A stretch of 51,792 nucleotides of DNA from an uncultured Ectothiorhodospiraceae bacterium (GCA_945787715.1 CALZJE010000001.1:75127-126918), one strand, 5' to 3'. Counted from the first letter of the stretch, positions 1 through 9,397 are shown. Numbers and translations: made by a program. The notes: a model not told the origin generated them from the letters alone.

Positions 1-1
1 A

Positions 2-1282
2 GCCTTCGCTGCACTAACCATTGAAATCACCGAAGGTGTAAGTGATGCTTTACCAATTGCTATTGTCCCATTTAAATGGTTGGGTAAAGATGAATCCCCT
101 GCCGCAATAATAACTGAAGTGATCAATGCAAACCTTGCGCGTACTGGATTATTTGCGCCACTGGAAGAAATAAATTTAGTGGCCAAGCCATATAAGACAC
201 AGCATATCAATTACAAAAATTGGCGCATGATTGATATTCCCAATTTAGTCATCGGTAGAGTTCAACCTGCCGGGGAGGGTACATTCAATATCGAGTTTGG
301 TTTGTATGATGTTTATCGCCAAAAATATATAACAGGTTATCGTTATGGCGCAAAAACAACACAGTTTAGAAAGATAGCGCATAAAATAAGCGACATAATT
401 CATGAAGAGTTACTCGGCATTAAAGGTGCATTTGATACTCAAATCGTATACATCAAGAAATTCCCCAATTCAGATGAAAAACCTTATCGTCTCTATTTAT
501 CTGATGCGGATACGTACAATGAACAAGAAATAATGCGGCATAATTGGCCCATATTTTCACCAACGTGGTCACCTGATGATTCCAAGATCGCATTTGCAAT
601 GGCAGGAAGTCATGGGCAAAGTATTTTTCTTTTTGATATTTCAAAAGGTGATCGCCCCAAGCGCGCAACAGATCGCAAACACAAAGCCAGTGCGCCGTCA
701 TGGTCTCCTGATGGAAAAAAACTCGCTATGCAGGTTCTCAAAAATGGTAGTGCTGACATTTATGTGATGGAAATTGAATCTCGAAAAATGAAGCGCATTA
801 CACGCCACTGGTCTATTGATGCAGAGCCAGCTTGGTCTCCGACTGGAGAGCAAATTGTATTTACATCTGAGCGCGGTGGTTCGCCACAATTGTACGAATA
901 TCGATTCGATAGTGGAAAAATTAATCGTTTAACCTTCAAAGGTAAACAAAATTTACGCGCATCGTTCTCGCCTGATGGAAAACTGATAACTTTCGTGCAC
1001 TTGTCTCAAATTAGTGGCTATAATGTTGCCGTCATGGATCTGAGTACAAAGCAAATGCGGATTTTAACTGATTCATCCAAAGGCGAATCAGAGCACGAGT
1101 CGCCAAGTTTCGCACCAAATGGCGGTATGGTTATCTATGCTGCAAACTACGCGCAAAAGGGAAAGCAGGGTAAGAAGACAGGTCTAGTTGCGGTTTCTGT
1201 CGATGGGAATGTTCAGCAACATTTTGTAGACACAGGGGTTGGAGAAGTTCGAGAACCTGCCTGGTCCTCTTACCTGGATTGA
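2..1282 (+). CDS. tolB: Tol-Pal translocation protein TolB (5' end outside window)
   Basis: TolB is the periplasmic beta-propeller protein of the Tol-Pal system. It links TolA and Pal and is needed for outer-membrane integrity and constriction during division. The reading frame is open from base 2, so the signal peptide and first residues lie upstream of the window; a TTG at 80 is not the real start. The visible N-terminal domain begins with the typical EITEGVSDALPIAIVPF stretch. The second half carries five propeller blades with the PxWSPDGxxIAF signature (for example WSPDDSKIAFA, WSPDGKKLAMQ, WSPTGEQIVFT, FSPDGKLITFV). The gene stops 31 bases before pal, as in the usual tol operon. Confidence 0.97.
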   Translation, partial: AFAALTIEITEGVSDALPIAIVPFKWLGKDESPAAIITEVINANLARTGLFAPLEEINLVAKPYKTQHINYKNWRMIDIPNLVIGRVQPAGEGTFNIEFGLYDVYRQKYITGYRYGAKTTQFRKIAHKISDIIHEELLGIKGAFDTQIVYIKKFPNSDEKPYRLYLSDADTYNEQEIMRHNWPIFSPTWSPDDSKIAFAMAGSHGQSIFLFDISKGDRPKRATDRKHKASAPSWSPDGKKLAMQVLKNGSADIYVMEIESRKMKRITRHWSIDAEPAWSPTGEQIVFTSERGGSPQLYEYRFDSGKINRLTFKGKQNLRASFSPDGKLITFVHLSQISGYNVAVMDLSTKQMRILTDSSKGESEHESPSFAPNGGMVIYAANYAQKGKQGKKTGLVAVSVDGNVQQHFVDTGVGEVREPAWSSYLD

Positions 1283-1313
1283 ATAATTTTATGGCAAACA
1301 TGAGGAGTGGTAT

Positions 1314-1904
1314 ATGAAGCCGGTCATAAAGCTGGTAGTGGCAATTCTGCCTGTGTTGATGATTGTTGGCTGCGGAGGAGATAAGGCCGTTGAGGAAGAA
1401 GCTGCTGCAGGTCAAGAAGTGACTGTTGATAGCGGTGCAACAACCGGAGATTCTGTTTCAGGCACAAGATTGGATGAAGGAGCGGCTGACAGTGCTATAA
1501 GCACTGGTGTTGATGATGCGGCAGCTACTATTGAAGAAGTTATTGATGATACAGATGCATCTGCGGCTCTATTATCCGAAAGAAAAATATACTTTGATTT
1601 TGATCGAAGTGAAATTAAGCCAGAATTTAGAGAAGTGCTGAGTGCTCACGCGAATTATTTAGCATCCAATCCTAATGTGTCTTTGGCAATCGAAGGTCAT
1701 TGCGATGAGCGCGGAACGCGAGAATATAATATGGCACTGGGTGAGCGTAGGGCTTTTTCTGTAAAACAGTTCTTGTCACTTCAAGGTGTGTCAAATGATC
1801 AAATCAGAACTGTAAGCTTTGGCGAAGAGCGCCCTGATGTAGAAGGGCACGATGACTCAGCATGGAAGTGGAATCGTCGAGCTGTATTTGTTTACGCTGA
1901 GTAG
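1314..1904 (+). CDS. pal: Peptidoglycan-associated lipoprotein Pal
   Basis: Pal is the outer-membrane lipoprotein of the Tol-Pal complex and binds peptidoglycan and TolB. The 196-residue product starts with a lipoprotein signal peptide ending in the lipobox IVGC (Cys20). An acidic, Ala/Asp/Glu-rich linker of about 70 residues follows, then an OmpA-like domain beginning IYFDFDRSEIKPEF. That domain contains the peptidoglycan-binding run EGHCDERGTREYNMALGERRA. The ATG at 1314 has a GAGG Shine-Dalgarno about 8 bases upstream. The acidic linker is longer than in the E. coli protein; otherwise the gene is ordinary. Confidence 0.97.
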   Translation: MKPVIKLVVAILPVLMIVGCGGDKAVEEEAAAGQEVTVDSGATTGDSVSGTRLDEGAADSAISTGVDDAAATIEEVIDDTDASAALLSERKIYFDFDRSEIKPEFREVLSAHANYLASNPNVSLAIEGHCDERGTREYNMALGERRAFSVKQFLSLQGVSNDQIRTVSFGEERPDVEGHDDSAWKWNRRAVFVYAE

Positions 1905-1922
1905 ATTTAAAATATCGTGATA

Positions 1923-2747
1923 ATGTTTGTTAAAAAGGCGATTGTCCGTAGAGTGGCTGGTGCGGCAGGTCGCCTTTTTATCTGTTTTATGCTCTTTTTC
2001 TTTGCGGCTGTTCCTCAATCGATTGCTGCAAGTGATCAATCTGTCGAGCAGCGCGTCCAGCGTCTTGAGCGTTTGTTGGCAAATCAAAACTTGATCGACA
2101 TGCTGACCTCATTAAAGGCTCTTCAGCAAGAAGTTAGTAACCTGCGTGGTGATCTTGATTTATTGAATCATGAATTGAGTCAAATTAAAAAACAGCAAAA
2201 AGATATATATATCGATCTGGATCAGCGTATTCAAGACCTAGACGGACGTGTAACAAAGCTGCGTATTTCACCGATCATCCCATCTGTGGACTTGAGTGGT
2301 GACGCGACTGAAGCTTTTGGGGATGAGGTTGTTTCTGTAGAAGCTGAGCAAAGTGCCTTAAGTAAGGAGCAGGATTATCAAAACGCATTGGCTATTCTAA
2401 GGGATGGTCGATACGACGAAGCAATCCAGGCCTTCCAAATATATCTTATCTCTTATCCAACAAGTGAATTAGCGGCTAATGCGCAATATTGGATGGCTGA
2501 AGCCTATTATGTGCTGAAGAGCTACGAGTCTGCTTTATCTCACTTTCAAAAAGTTATTACAGCTTATCCTGAAAGTCGAAAAATATCTGATGCGTATTTG
2601 AAAATGGGATTTAGTTATTACGAGCTTCAAAAATGGGCGGAAGCGAAAGGTGTGTTAGAAAAAGTTGTTTCAGATTATTCTGGTACTGCAGCTGCCCGCT
2701 TAGCAAGTCGCCGACTAGATAAGATGAAAGTCGAAGGTCATTTGTAA
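1923..2747 (+). CDS. cpoB: Cell division coordinator CpoB (YbgF)
   Basis: CpoB is a periplasmic TPR protein that couples Tol-driven outer-membrane constriction to septal peptidoglycan synthesis. The product has an N-terminal signal peptide (basic start, hydrophobic core, cleavage near SIAAS) and a coiled coil of roughly residues 40-110 with LeuxxxLeu heptads (QRLERLLA, LRGDLDLLNHELSQI). Three TPR units from about residue 150 to the end include AQYWMAEAYYVLKSYESALSHF. The ATG at 1923 is preferred; a GTG two codons upstream (1917) is in frame but has no better ribosome site. It is the last gene of the tol-pal cluster. Confidence 0.93.
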   Translation: MFVKKAIVRRVAGAAGRLFICFMLFFFAAVPQSIAASDQSVEQRVQRLERLLANQNLIDMLTSLKALQQEVSNLRGDLDLLNHELSQIKKQQKDIYIDLDQRIQDLDGRVTKLRISPIIPSVDLSGDATEAFGDEVVSVEAEQSALSKEQDYQNALAILRDGRYDEAIQAFQIYLISYPTSELAANAQYWMAEAYYVLKSYESALSHFQKVITAYPESRKISDAYLKMGFSYYELQKWAEAKGVLEKVVSDYSGTAAARLASRRLDKMKVEGHL

Positions 2748-2780
2748 AAGTCGACCTTGCTCGGAGATTACACTTTGCTT

Positions 2781-2808
2781 TTGATTTAATGTCTTCTTGT
2801 GTAATAAT
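2781..2808 (+). promoter_or_regulatory. Possible sigma-70 promoter upstream of queE
   Basis: The 128-base gap between cpoB and queE contains TTGATT at 2781 and a TAATAAT-like -10 at 2802-2808. The spacing is shorter than optimal (about 15), so this is a weak assignment made by eye. Confidence 0.3.
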
Positions 2809-2875
2809 TCGCCGCTTTGTGTGGTGAATTTAAAATCACCCATCCTCTGTTAACAATGAATCACTGGTTATATCC

Positions 2876-3526
2876 ATGTCTAAGAATCCTCGTTTAAGGA
2901 TTACCGAAATTTTTTATTCCCTTCAAGGTGAGGCGATAACTGTTGGCTGCCCCACAGTTTTTATTCGGCTAACTGGCTGTCCGCTTCGCTGTCAGTACTG
3001 CGATTCTGCGTATGCGTTTCAAGGAGGTGACTGGTGGGATATCGACGACATTGTCACTGAGACATTAAAATATAATTCGCAATACGTGACGGTGACGGGT
3101 GGAGAGCCACTCGCGCAAAAAGACAGCTTATTGTTGCTAAAAAAATTATGCGATACCGGAGTGAATGTATCTCTTGAAACTAGCGGCGCACTCGATATCA
3201 GCGAAGTTGATGGTCGTGTTAGTCGGGTTATGGATATAAAAACACCTGGATCTGGAGAAGTAGCCAAAAATCTCTGGAAAAATATTGATCTACTAACCTC
3301 GCGTGATCAAGTTAAATTTGTTCTTTGCAGTAAAGATGATTACGATTGGGCAAAATCCATCCTGCAAATATATAGCTTCCCCAAAGATTGCGAGATTCTA
3401 TTTTCAGTTAGTGTTAACGAGTTAAGTCCGACTGAATTGGCTGACTGGATTGTTGAAGATAGGCTTAAAGTCAGATTTCAAGTGCAGCTGCATAAATTGC
3501 TTTGGGGGGATGAGCCTGGAAGGTGA
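2876..3526 (+). CDS. queE: 7-carboxy-7-deazaguanine synthase QueE
   Basis: QueE is a radical SAM enzyme that converts 6-carboxytetrahydropterin to 7-carboxy-7-deazaguanine in the preQ0/queuosine pathway. The 216-residue protein carries the iron-sulphur motif Cys35-x3-Cys39-x2-Cys42 within GCPLRCQYCDSAYAF, and the SAM-binding TVTGGEPL. The substrate region SLQGEA near residue 15 is also typical. The ATG at 2876 has no strong Shine-Dalgarno, which may mean modest translation. The stop lies 6 bases before queC, so the two genes form one unit. Placement after cpoB is the same as in pseudomonads. Confidence 0.95.
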   Translation: MSKNPRLRITEIFYSLQGEAITVGCPTVFIRLTGCPLRCQYCDSAYAFQGGDWWDIDDIVTETLKYNSQYVTVTGGEPLAQKDSLLLLKKLCDTGVNVSLETSGALDISEVDGRVSRVMDIKTPGSGEVAKNLWKNIDLLTSRDQVKFVLCSKDDYDWAKSILQIYSFPKDCEILFSVSVNELSPTELADWIVEDRLKVRFQVQLHKLLWGDEPGR

Positions 3527-3532
3527 TGGAGC

Positions 3533-4210
3533 ATGAATGACTCAAAAAAAGCTGTAATTTTATTATCTGGTGGTTTAGATTCTGCGACAGTTTTAGCGAT
3601 CGCTAAATCTCAGGGGTATGAATGTTATACCGTGAGTTTTGATTATGGGCAGCGGCATCGAGCCGAGCTTGAAGCAGCGGCTAAGATATCTCAAGAATCT
3701 GGCGCCAAACAACACAAAGTTGTGGCGATTAATTTGGCGGATTTTGGTGGCTCTGCTTTAACTGATAAAGCGATTGATGTGCCGATTAATTCACCAGAAG
3801 GTATACCGATTACCTATGTGCCAGCAAGAAATACAGTTTTTCTTTCGCTTGCGCTAGCTTGGTCTGAAGTGTTGGGCGCAAATGATATATTTATTGGTGT
3901 AAATGCGGTGGACTATTCCGGTTACCCGGATTGCAGGCCGGAATATATTGATGCTTTCGAGAGAATGGCTAATTTAGCGACAAAAAACGGCGTTGAAGGT
4001 GTGGGCTTGAATATACGAGCACCGCTCATTCACATGAGTAAGGCAAAGATAATCGAACTAGGCGTTATCTTGGGAGTGGATTACAGAAAAACAGTCTCCT
4101 GTTATCAGGCGGATGAAAAAGGCGCCGCATGCGGAGTTTGTGATTCTTGTCGCTTGCGTCGGCAAGGTTTTAAAGAGGCGTGTGTTGAGGATATGACGGT
4201 TTATCGCTAG
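3533..4210 (+). CDS. queC: 7-cyano-7-deazaguanine synthase QueC
   Basis: QueC uses ATP and ammonia to convert 7-carboxy-7-deazaguanine to preQ0, the next step after QueE. The PP-loop SGGLDS occupies residues 12-17. A zinc site is formed by Cys190, Cys200, Cys203 and Cys206 ([10 protein letters not shown]). The length of 225 residues matches the family. The ATG overlaps the end of a GGTGATGGAG ribosome-binding stretch. It forms a two-gene unit with queE. Confidence 0.96.
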   Translation: MNDSKKAVILLSGGLDSATVLAIAKSQGYECYTVSFDYGQRHRAELEAAAKISQESGAKQHKVVAINLADFGGSALTDKAIDVPINSPEGIPITYVPARNTVFLSLALAWSEVLGANDIFIGVNAVDYSGYPDCRPEYIDAFERMANLATKNGVEGVGLNIRAPLIHMSKAKIIELGVILGVDYRKTVSCYQADEKGAACGVCDSCRLRRQGFKEACVEDMTVYR

Positions 4211-4358
4211 GCTGTTGTGAAGTACATTCATTGTTTAAATAATATTCACAAGCCTGTTGTTTAAGTTTATGTATTCTATGCTTTTATGTCTGCTCGCTCA
4301 AAAAACTTATTGCGAATTATTGAATTTTAAAAACAGCGAAAAAATTCAAGAAAGGCAC

Positions 4359-4386
4359 TTGTCATTTGGCAAATTCTCTGTATGAT
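4359..4386 (+). promoter_or_regulatory. Promoter of tRNA-Lys
   Basis: TTGTCA at 4359-4364 and TATGAT at 4381-4386 are separated by 16 bases. A GC-rich discriminator (ACGCGC) follows, as is usual at stringently controlled stable-RNA promoters. The tRNA starts 17 bases after the -10 element. Confidence 0.75.
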
Positions 4387-4403
4387 ACGCGCTTCCTAAG
4401 TGA

Positions 4404-4479
4404 GGGCCGTTAGCTCAGTTGGTAGAGCAGTGGACTTTTAATCCATTGGTCCCGCGTTCGAGTCGCGGACGGCCCACCA
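4404..4479 (+). tRNA. tRNA-Lys (anticodon TTT)
   Basis: The 76 bases fold as a complete cloverleaf with acceptor GGGCCGT/ACGGCCC and an encoded CCA end. The anticodon loop CTTTTAA gives anticodon UUU. It lies just downstream of queC, as in pseudomonads, and has its own promoter and terminator. Confidence 0.97.
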
Positions 4480-4490
4480 TTTTCAGAAAG

Positions 4491-4517
4491 CCCTGTATGA
4501 ATTGCAGGGTTTTTTTA
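4491..4517 (+). terminator. Rho-independent terminator after tRNA-Lys
   Basis: CCCTG (4491-4495) pairs with CAGGG (4505-4509) and is followed by a run of eight T. It separates tRNA-Lys from the next tRNA operon. Confidence 0.75.
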
Positions 4518-4596
4518 TTTGCTTACAAGTTCTGCTAATCAGATGCAGGGTTCGTTTTCGCTCTTGAAAAAAGCTTGAGTTTTCATGAGTTAGATG

Positions 4597-4625
4597 TTGA
4601 CATGCAAACGTGGTTTGTAGAGAAT
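4597..4625 (+). promoter_or_regulatory. Promoter of the tRNA-Tyr-Gly-Thr-tuf unit
   Basis: A consensus TTGACA (4597-4602) is followed after 17 bases by GAGAAT (4620-4625). The tRNA-Tyr gene begins 15 bases later. It is the only strong promoter between the tRNA-Lys terminator and tuf. Confidence 0.7.
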
Positions 4626-4639
4626 ACACCGCTATTTTT

Positions 4640-4724
<85 letters not shown>

Positions 4725-4772
4725 TTTTTTGAATAGGCTATATTAATGTAGTTATTCTGATGGGTTTACGAC

Positions 4773-4846
4773 GCGGGTGTAGTTCAATGGTAGAACTTCA
4801 GCCTTCCAAGCTGAATACGTGGGTTCGATTCCCATCACCCGCTCCA
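4773..4846 (+). tRNA. tRNA-Gly (anticodon TCC)
   Basis: The 74-base cloverleaf has acceptor GCGGGTG/CACCCGC and an encoded CCA. The anticodon loop CTTCCAA gives UCC. It is the second gene of the Tyr-Gly-Thr-tuf unit, equivalent to E. coli glyT. Confidence 0.97.
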
Positions 4847-4945
4847 AATTTGTAGTGCTTGCACTAGGTAAAGATCTGAAGCTTTGCGTTGTTAGTTTTA
4901 ACACCTAGGTTTGTTAGGGTGAGTGGCCTTTAGGCAGTTAGATTC

Positions 4946-5020
<75 letters not shown>

Positions 5021-5076
5021 GAATTTTTGTATTCATTTTTATTGATCAATTTAGTTATGTTAGAGGGGATCTCTCG

Positions 5077-6267
5077 ATGTCTAAGGAAAAATTTGAACGT
5101 ACTAAACCCCATGTGAATGTTGGCACAATCGGCCACGTTGATCATGGTAAAACAACTTTGACTGCAGCATTGACCAAGTGTATGGCAGAAAAGCATGGTG
5201 GTGAAACTAAAGGCTACGATCAAATCGATAGCGCACCAGAAGAAAGAGCGCGTGGTATAACTATCGCAACCGCTCACGTGGAATATGAATCTGATGTTCG
5301 TCATTACGCGCACGTAGATTGCCCAGGTCATGCTGACTATGTTAAAAACATGATCACTGGCGCTGCTCAAATGGACGGTGCGATCCTTGTGTGTTCAGCA
5401 GCTGACGGCCCTATGCCTCAAACGCGTGAGCATATTTTGTTATCACGTCAGGTTGGTGTTCCTTATATTGTTGTCTACTTAAATAAAGCAGACATGGTTG
5501 ATGATGAAGAATTGCTTGAGCTTGTAGAGATGGAAGTTCGTGAATTGCTGGATATGTACGAATTTCCTGGTGACGATACTCCTGTTATCATTGGCTCCGC
5601 ACTGAAAGCAATCGAAGGTGATCAGTCTGAAATCGGTGTCCCTTCAATTAATCGATTGATCGAAGCAATGGATAGTTATATTCCTGAGCCAGAGCGTGCA
5701 ATTGATGGTGCATTCTTGATGCCTGTTGAAGATGTGTTCTCTATCTCTGGTCGTGGTACTGTAGCAACGGGTCGTATCGAGCGCGGTATCGTCAAAGTTG
5801 GTGAAGAAATCGAAATCGTTGGTATTAAAGATACGGTAAAAACTACAGTAACTGGCGTGGAAATGTTCCGCAAGCTGCTTGATGAAGGTCGCGCTGGTGA
5901 TAACGTAGGTATTCTTCTTCGTGGCACCAAACGTGAAGATATCGAGCGTGGTCAAGTATTATCAAAGCCAGGCAGTATCACTCCTCACACCTACTTCGAC
6001 GCAGAAGTTTATGTGTTGAGTAAAGATGAAGGTGGTCGTCATACACCATTCTTCAAAGGTTATCGCCCTCAGTTTTACTTCCGTACTACAGATGTAACAG
6101 GTGCATGTGAATTACCAGAAGGTGTTGAAATGGTAATGCCTGGTGATAACATAAACATGAAAGTCAGATTGATTGCACCAATTGCAATGGAAGATGGCTT
6201 GCGATTCGCGATTCGTGAAGGTGGCCGTACTGTTGGTGCTGGTGTTGTAGCAAAAGTTATTGAGTAA
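5077..6267 (+). CDS. tuf: Elongation factor Tu, first copy
   Basis: EF-Tu is the GTPase that delivers aminoacyl-tRNA to the ribosome. The 396-residue product has the GTP-binding motifs [15 protein letters not shown] and NKAD, followed by the two beta-barrel domains. The ATG at 5077 gives the family start [12 protein letters not shown] and has AGAGGGG 7-10 bases upstream; longer in-frame starts would run into tRNA-Thr and are rejected. It is co-transcribed with three upstream tRNAs. It differs from the second copy at 21699 by five residues (T9N, one V to A, one V to T, one S to A and a final V to I). Confidence 0.98.
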   Translation: MSKEKFERTKPHVNVGTIGHVDHGKTTLTAALTKCMAEKHGGETKGYDQIDSAPEERARGITIATAHVEYESDVRHYAHVDCPGHADYVKNMITGAAQMDGAILVCSAADGPMPQTREHILLSRQVGVPYIVVYLNKADMVDDEELLELVEMEVRELLDMYEFPGDDTPVIIGSALKAIEGDQSEIGVPSINRLIEAMDSYIPEPERAIDGAFLMPVEDVFSISGRGTVATGRIERGIVKVGEEIEIVGIKDTVKTTVTGVEMFRKLLDEGRAGDNVGILLRGTKREDIERGQVLSKPGSITPHTYFDAEVYVLSKDEGGRHTPFFKGYRPQFYFRTTDVTGACELPEGVEMVMPGDNINMKVRLIAPIAMEDGLRFAIREGGRTVGAGVVAKVIE

Positions 6268-6284
6268 TTAGTTGTTCTAGAAAT

Positions 6285-6312
6285 ATTGAGGCGCCTGGAA
6301 AGGCGTCTCAAT
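6285..6312 (+). terminator. Strong hairpin after tuf
   Basis: ATTGAGGCGCCT pairs with AGGCGTCTCAAT around a GGAA tetraloop, giving a 12-bp stem. The following sequence TGTTGGG is a poor T-run, so it may be a partial terminator or an RNA-processing or 3'-end stability element before tRNA-Trp. Confidence 0.5.
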
Positions 6313-6355
6313 TGTTGGGTGTTTAAGCGCGCTTTTTTAAAGTGTGATTGTCAGT

Positions 6356-6431
<76 letters not shown>

Positions 6432-6458
6432 TTATTTATAGTTAGGTACGTGTACCAA

Positions 6459-6806
6459 ATGGCAGACCGAATTAAACTGATAGTTGCAGTGCTCCTGGTT
6501 GCAGGGGGAATTGTAGGTTTCTACTATTTCTCTGAAGAGTCCACTTTATACCGAGTGATCGGCTTATTAGTGGTTTTTGGAGCTGCTGTAGCAGTAGGTA
6601 TGATGACCGCAGTTGGTAAAAATTCCTGGGCATTTGTCGGGGAAGCTCGAACTGAGGTTAGGAAAGTTGTGTGGCCTACTCGCAAAGAGGCTTCACAAAC
6701 AACGCTTCTCATAATGGCTAGTGTTATAGTGGTTGGCCTGGCGCTGTGGGGTTTGGATTCCTTATTGCTATGGGGCGTGCAGATCTTAACTGGTCAAGGG
6801 AGTTAA
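6459..6806 (+). CDS. secE: Preprotein translocase subunit SecE
   Basis: SecE is the essential small membrane subunit of the SecYEG channel. The 115-residue protein has three predicted membrane helices and the conserved cytoplasmic amphipathic motif ARTEVRKVVWPTRKEA before the last helix. The ATG at 6459 (MADRIKLIV) is chosen because earlier in-frame starts overlap tRNA-Trp; a GTG at 6450 is the only near alternative. It lies 6 bases upstream of nusG, and the pair is co-transcribed. Confidence 0.95.
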   Translation: MADRIKLIVAVLLVAGGIVGFYYFSEESTLYRVIGLLVVFGAAVAVGMMTAVGKNSWAFVGEARTEVRKVVWPTRKEASQTTLLIMASVIVVGLALWGLDSLLLWGVQILTGQGS

Positions 6807-6812
6807 TCGGCT

Positions 6813-7346
6813 ATGGCATTGCGCTGGTATGTGGTACATGCTTACTCAGGTTTTGAGAAGCAGGTGCAGAAGTCACTGGAAGATCGCGTGCGAAACAGTG
6901 ATGTTGCAGATAAATTTGGTCAAATTCTCGTTCCTACTGAAGAAGTGGTAGAAATGCGAGAAGGCCAGAAGCGGAAGAGCGACAGGAAGTTTTTTCCTGG
7001 TTATGTTCTGGTGCAGATGGATATGGATGATGCTACATGGCACTTGGTGAAAAGTGTACCAAGGGTTATGGGGTTCATTGGTGGTTCTAGCGATAAACCA
7101 GCAGCCATTACCGAAAAAGAAGCTGACGTTATTCTTCAGCGTGTTCAAGAGGGTGTTGATAAGCCCAGACCCAAGATTTTATTCGAGCCAGGTGAAGTTG
7201 TTCGAATTAACGATGGACCATTTAATGATTTCAATGGCGTTGTTGAAGAAGTAGATTACGATAAAAGTCGTTTAAGAGTATCAGTTTTGATATTTGGACG
7301 TTCTACGCCTGTTGATTTAGAATTTGGGCAAGTCGAAAAAGGTTGA
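6813..7346 (+). CDS. nusG: Transcription antitermination factor NusG
   Basis: NusG binds RNA polymerase and couples it to the ribosome or Rho. The 177-residue protein has the NGN domain (start [18 protein letters not shown], conserved [10 protein letters not shown]) and a C-terminal KOW domain ([19 protein letters not shown]). Its length matches the family. It is the last gene before a strong terminator. Confidence 0.97.
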   Translation: MALRWYVVHAYSGFEKQVQKSLEDRVRNSDVADKFGQILVPTEEVVEMREGQKRKSDRKFFPGYVLVQMDMDDATWHLVKSVPRVMGFIGGSSDKPAAITEKEADVILQRVQEGVDKPRPKILFEPGEVVRINDGPFNDFNGVVEEVDYDKSRLRVSVLIFGRSTPVDLEFGQVEKG

Positions 7347-7354
7347 ATTTATTG

Positions 7355-7388
7355 CTCCTGCTCGCGTATTCGCGTGCGGGAGTTTTTT
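7355..7388 (+). terminator. Rho-independent terminator after nusG
   Basis: CTCCTGCTCGCG and CGCGTGCGGGAG form a 12-bp stem with one mismatch and one G-T pair around TATT. Six T follow. It separates secE-nusG from the rplK operon. Confidence 0.85.
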
Positions 7389-7421
7389 GTCGTGTGAAAA
7401 CCGGGGAGCTGAAAGGCGTTA

Positions 7422-7457
7422 GTTACTCCACTTACTCAGTAAGTTTATGAGAGTAAC
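7422..7457 (+). promoter_or_regulatory. Nested hairpin in the rplK leader (candidate L1-binding site)
   Basis: GTTACTC (7422-7428) pairs with GAGTAAC (7451-7457) and encloses a second hairpin, CTTAC/GTAAG (7431-7443). It ends 24 bases before the rplK start. In E. coli, L1 represses rplKA from a leader structure at this place; that role here is inferred from position only. Confidence 0.45.
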
Positions 7458-7481
7458 GGTACCCAATAAAGGAAGTTGAAA

Positions 7482-7913
7482 ATGGCTAAAAAAGTACAAG
7501 CTTACATTAAGCTTCAGGTTAAAGCTGGTCAAGCTAACCCAAGTCCTCCTGTTGGACCTGCATTAGGTCAGCACGGTGTTAATATTATGGAATTCTGTAA
7601 GGCGTTCAATGCTCAAACTCAGAGCATGGAAGCTGGTCTGCCAATTCCTGTTGTTATTACAGTTTATGGTGATAGAAGTTTTACTTTTATTACTAAGACT
7701 CCTCCTGCATCAGTTCTAATTTTGAAAGAAATTGGTTTGAAAAGCGGAAGTAAGACACCGGGGCGTGATGTTGCTGGCAAAGTGACTCGTGAGCAATTGG
7801 CTAAAGTTGCTGAAATCAAAATGCCTGATTTAACAGCTGCTGATGAAGAAGCTGCGATTCGGACGGTTGCAGGTAGTGCGAGAAGCATGGGCTTGGAAGT
7901 AGAGGGCTTATAA
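7482..7913 (+). CDS. rplK: 50S ribosomal protein L11
   Basis: L11 binds the GTPase-associated centre of 23S rRNA and is needed for the RelA stringent response. The 143-residue product contains the signature [22 protein letters not shown] and the C-terminal rRNA-binding domain. The ATG at 7482 follows AAGGAAG; a TTG two codons upstream is in frame but is not the family start. It lies 2 bases before rplA. Confidence 0.98.
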   Translation: MAKKVQAYIKLQVKAGQANPSPPVGPALGQHGVNIMEFCKAFNAQTQSMEAGLPIPVVITVYGDRSFTFITKTPPASVLILKEIGLKSGSKTPGRDVAGKVTREQLAKVAEIKMPDLTAADEEAAIRTVAGSARSMGLEVEGL

Positions 7914-7915
7914 TC

Positions 7916-8611
7916 ATGGCAAAATTAACAAAACGTCAAAAAGCAGTAAGTGAAAAAATAGAGCCGGGCAAAGTTTTGTCTGCTGAAGATGCATTTGCTC
8001 TTTTAAAATCTTTACCACAAGCTAAATTCACAGAGTCTGTGGATGTTGCGGTAAATCTAGGTGTTGATCCACGAAAATCAGATCAGGTTGTTCGTAGCTC
8101 TACCGTTCTTCCAAATGGAACAGGTAAAACAGTTCGTGTTGCTGTATTTACGCAAGGCGCAAATGCTGACGCTGCCACTGCTGCTGGTGCTGATATTGTT
8201 GGTATGGATGATTTAGCTGCTGAAATTAAAGCGGGTAAGATGGATTTCGATGTTGTTATTGCAACACCGGATGCGATGCGTGTTGTTGGTCAACTTGGCC
8301 AAGTTCTTGGTCCTCGCGGCCTTATGCCTAATCCTAAAGTCGGTACTGTTACAACGGATGTAGCTGCTGCTGTTAAAAATGCTAAGTCTGGTCAAGTTCG
8401 GTACAGAACTGACAAAGCAGGAATTATTCATTGTAGTGTGGGTAATACCGCATTTGAACCAAATGCATTAAAAGAAAACCTTGTTGCTTTATTGGCCGAT
8501 TTGAAAAAAATTAAACCTAGCTCGGCGAAAGGCATATATTTCAAGAAAGTTACTGTTTCCACAACAATGGGCCCTGGAGTTCTAGTGGAAGTATCATCGG
8601 TAGCATCTTAA
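7916..8611 (+). CDS. rplA: 50S ribosomal protein L1
   Basis: L1 forms the mobile stalk at the E site and represses its own operon. The 231-residue protein has the conserved core [15 protein letters not shown] and the end [12 protein letters not shown]. The ATG follows the rplK stop by 2 bases, so translation is coupled. Confidence 0.98.
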   Translation: MAKLTKRQKAVSEKIEPGKVLSAEDAFALLKSLPQAKFTESVDVAVNLGVDPRKSDQVVRSSTVLPNGTGKTVRVAVFTQGANADAATAAGADIVGMDDLAAEIKAGKMDFDVVIATPDAMRVVGQLGQVLGPRGLMPNPKVGTVTTDVAAAVKNAKSGQVRYRTDKAGIIHCSVGNTAFEPNALKENLVALLADLKKIKPSSAKGIYFKKVTVSTTMGPGVLVEVSSVAS

Positions 8612-8639
8612 AAAACTTTGGACTGCTGGCTTAATCGTC

Positions 8640-8707
8640 AGTAGTCGTCAAAGACCGTAGGAGCACCTAAGAATTAGTTGCTTAATGTCCTACGCAGACG
8701 GTGACCC
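8640..8707 (+). ncRNA. L10 leader, autoregulatory mRNA element
   Basis: CGTAGGA (8656-8662) pairs with TCCTACG (8688-8694). This is followed by the characteristic CAGACGGTGACCC, as in the L10 leader of gammaproteobacterial rplJL mRNAs. Free L10-(L7/L12) complex binds this element and blocks rplJ translation. It lies between rplA and rplJ, the expected place. Confidence 0.85.
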
Positions 8708-8804
8708 TTTACAAAATTGTAGTAGTGGTAAACCGTGGGTGGTGTGAAGTAGTTTTACTTTGCACTTTTGTTGGAGTATTAGACGATACCCTGGAGATTT
8801 GCTT

Positions 8805-9332
8805 GTGAGTTTAACTCTAAAAGCTAAAAAAGCGGTTGTTGATGAAGTATCTGTAATTGCTGCATCAGCCCATTCAGCGGTAGCGGCAGAGTATTCTGGA
8901 CTGACAGTTGAAGAGATGAGCGACCTACGTGTGCAAGCACGAAAAGGCGGAGTCTATCTTCGTGTTGTCAAAAACACACTTGCTCGTCGTGCGGTCGAAG
9001 GTACTGAGTTTGAATGCATGAAAGATGGTCTAACCGGACCATTAATTATCGCGTTTTCTCAGGAAGACCCAGGTAGTGCAGCGCGTGTTATTGACGGATT
9101 TGCCAAAGGAAACAGCAAGCTGGTTGTTAAGCTTGTTGCTCTAGGTGGAAAGCTGTTAGCACCGTCAGATATTAAAACTGTTGCTAGCTTACCTACTAAG
9201 GATGAAGCAATTGCTCAATTGATGTCCGTAATGATCGGACCTGTTGGCAAACTCGCTCGTACACTTAATGAAGTGCCTAGTAAGTTGGTTCGTACAGTTG
9301 CTGCTATTAAAGATCAAAAAGAAGCGGGTTAA
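8805..9332 (+). CDS. rplJ: 50S ribosomal protein L10
   Basis: L10 anchors the L7/L12 stalk dimers to the ribosome. The GTG at 8805 is chosen because it has CTGGAGA 8 bases upstream and gives the family-like start (V/M)SLTLKAKKAVVDEV. Starts further upstream would enter the leader. The 175-residue product has the conserved VVKNTLARRAVEGT and a C-terminal helix that binds L12. It is autoregulated through the leader at 8640-8707. Confidence 0.96.
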   Translation: MSLTLKAKKAVVDEVSVIAASAHSAVAAEYSGLTVEEMSDLRVQARKGGVYLRVVKNTLARRAVEGTEFECMKDGLTGPLIIAFSQEDPGSAARVIDGFAKGNSKLVVKLVALGGKLLAPSDIKTVASLPTKDEAIAQLMSVMIGPVGKLARTLNEVPSKLVRTVAAIKDQKEAG

Positions 9333-9397
9333 TCCCACTGTTTTTGTTCTTGGATAAATAGAATTGTTTAAATATAGTCAAAGTTAGGAGATTTAAC

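Noticed and set aside
6325-6334. Palindrome AAGCGCGCTT followed by T-run before tRNA-Trp
   Set aside because: It is a self-complementary 10-mer with no loop, so it cannot form a normal terminator hairpin; it is probably chance or part of an unseen promoter.
8760-8804. Longer start for rplJ
   Set aside because: The added residues lie in the leader and do not match L10; GTG 8805 has a proper ribosome site.
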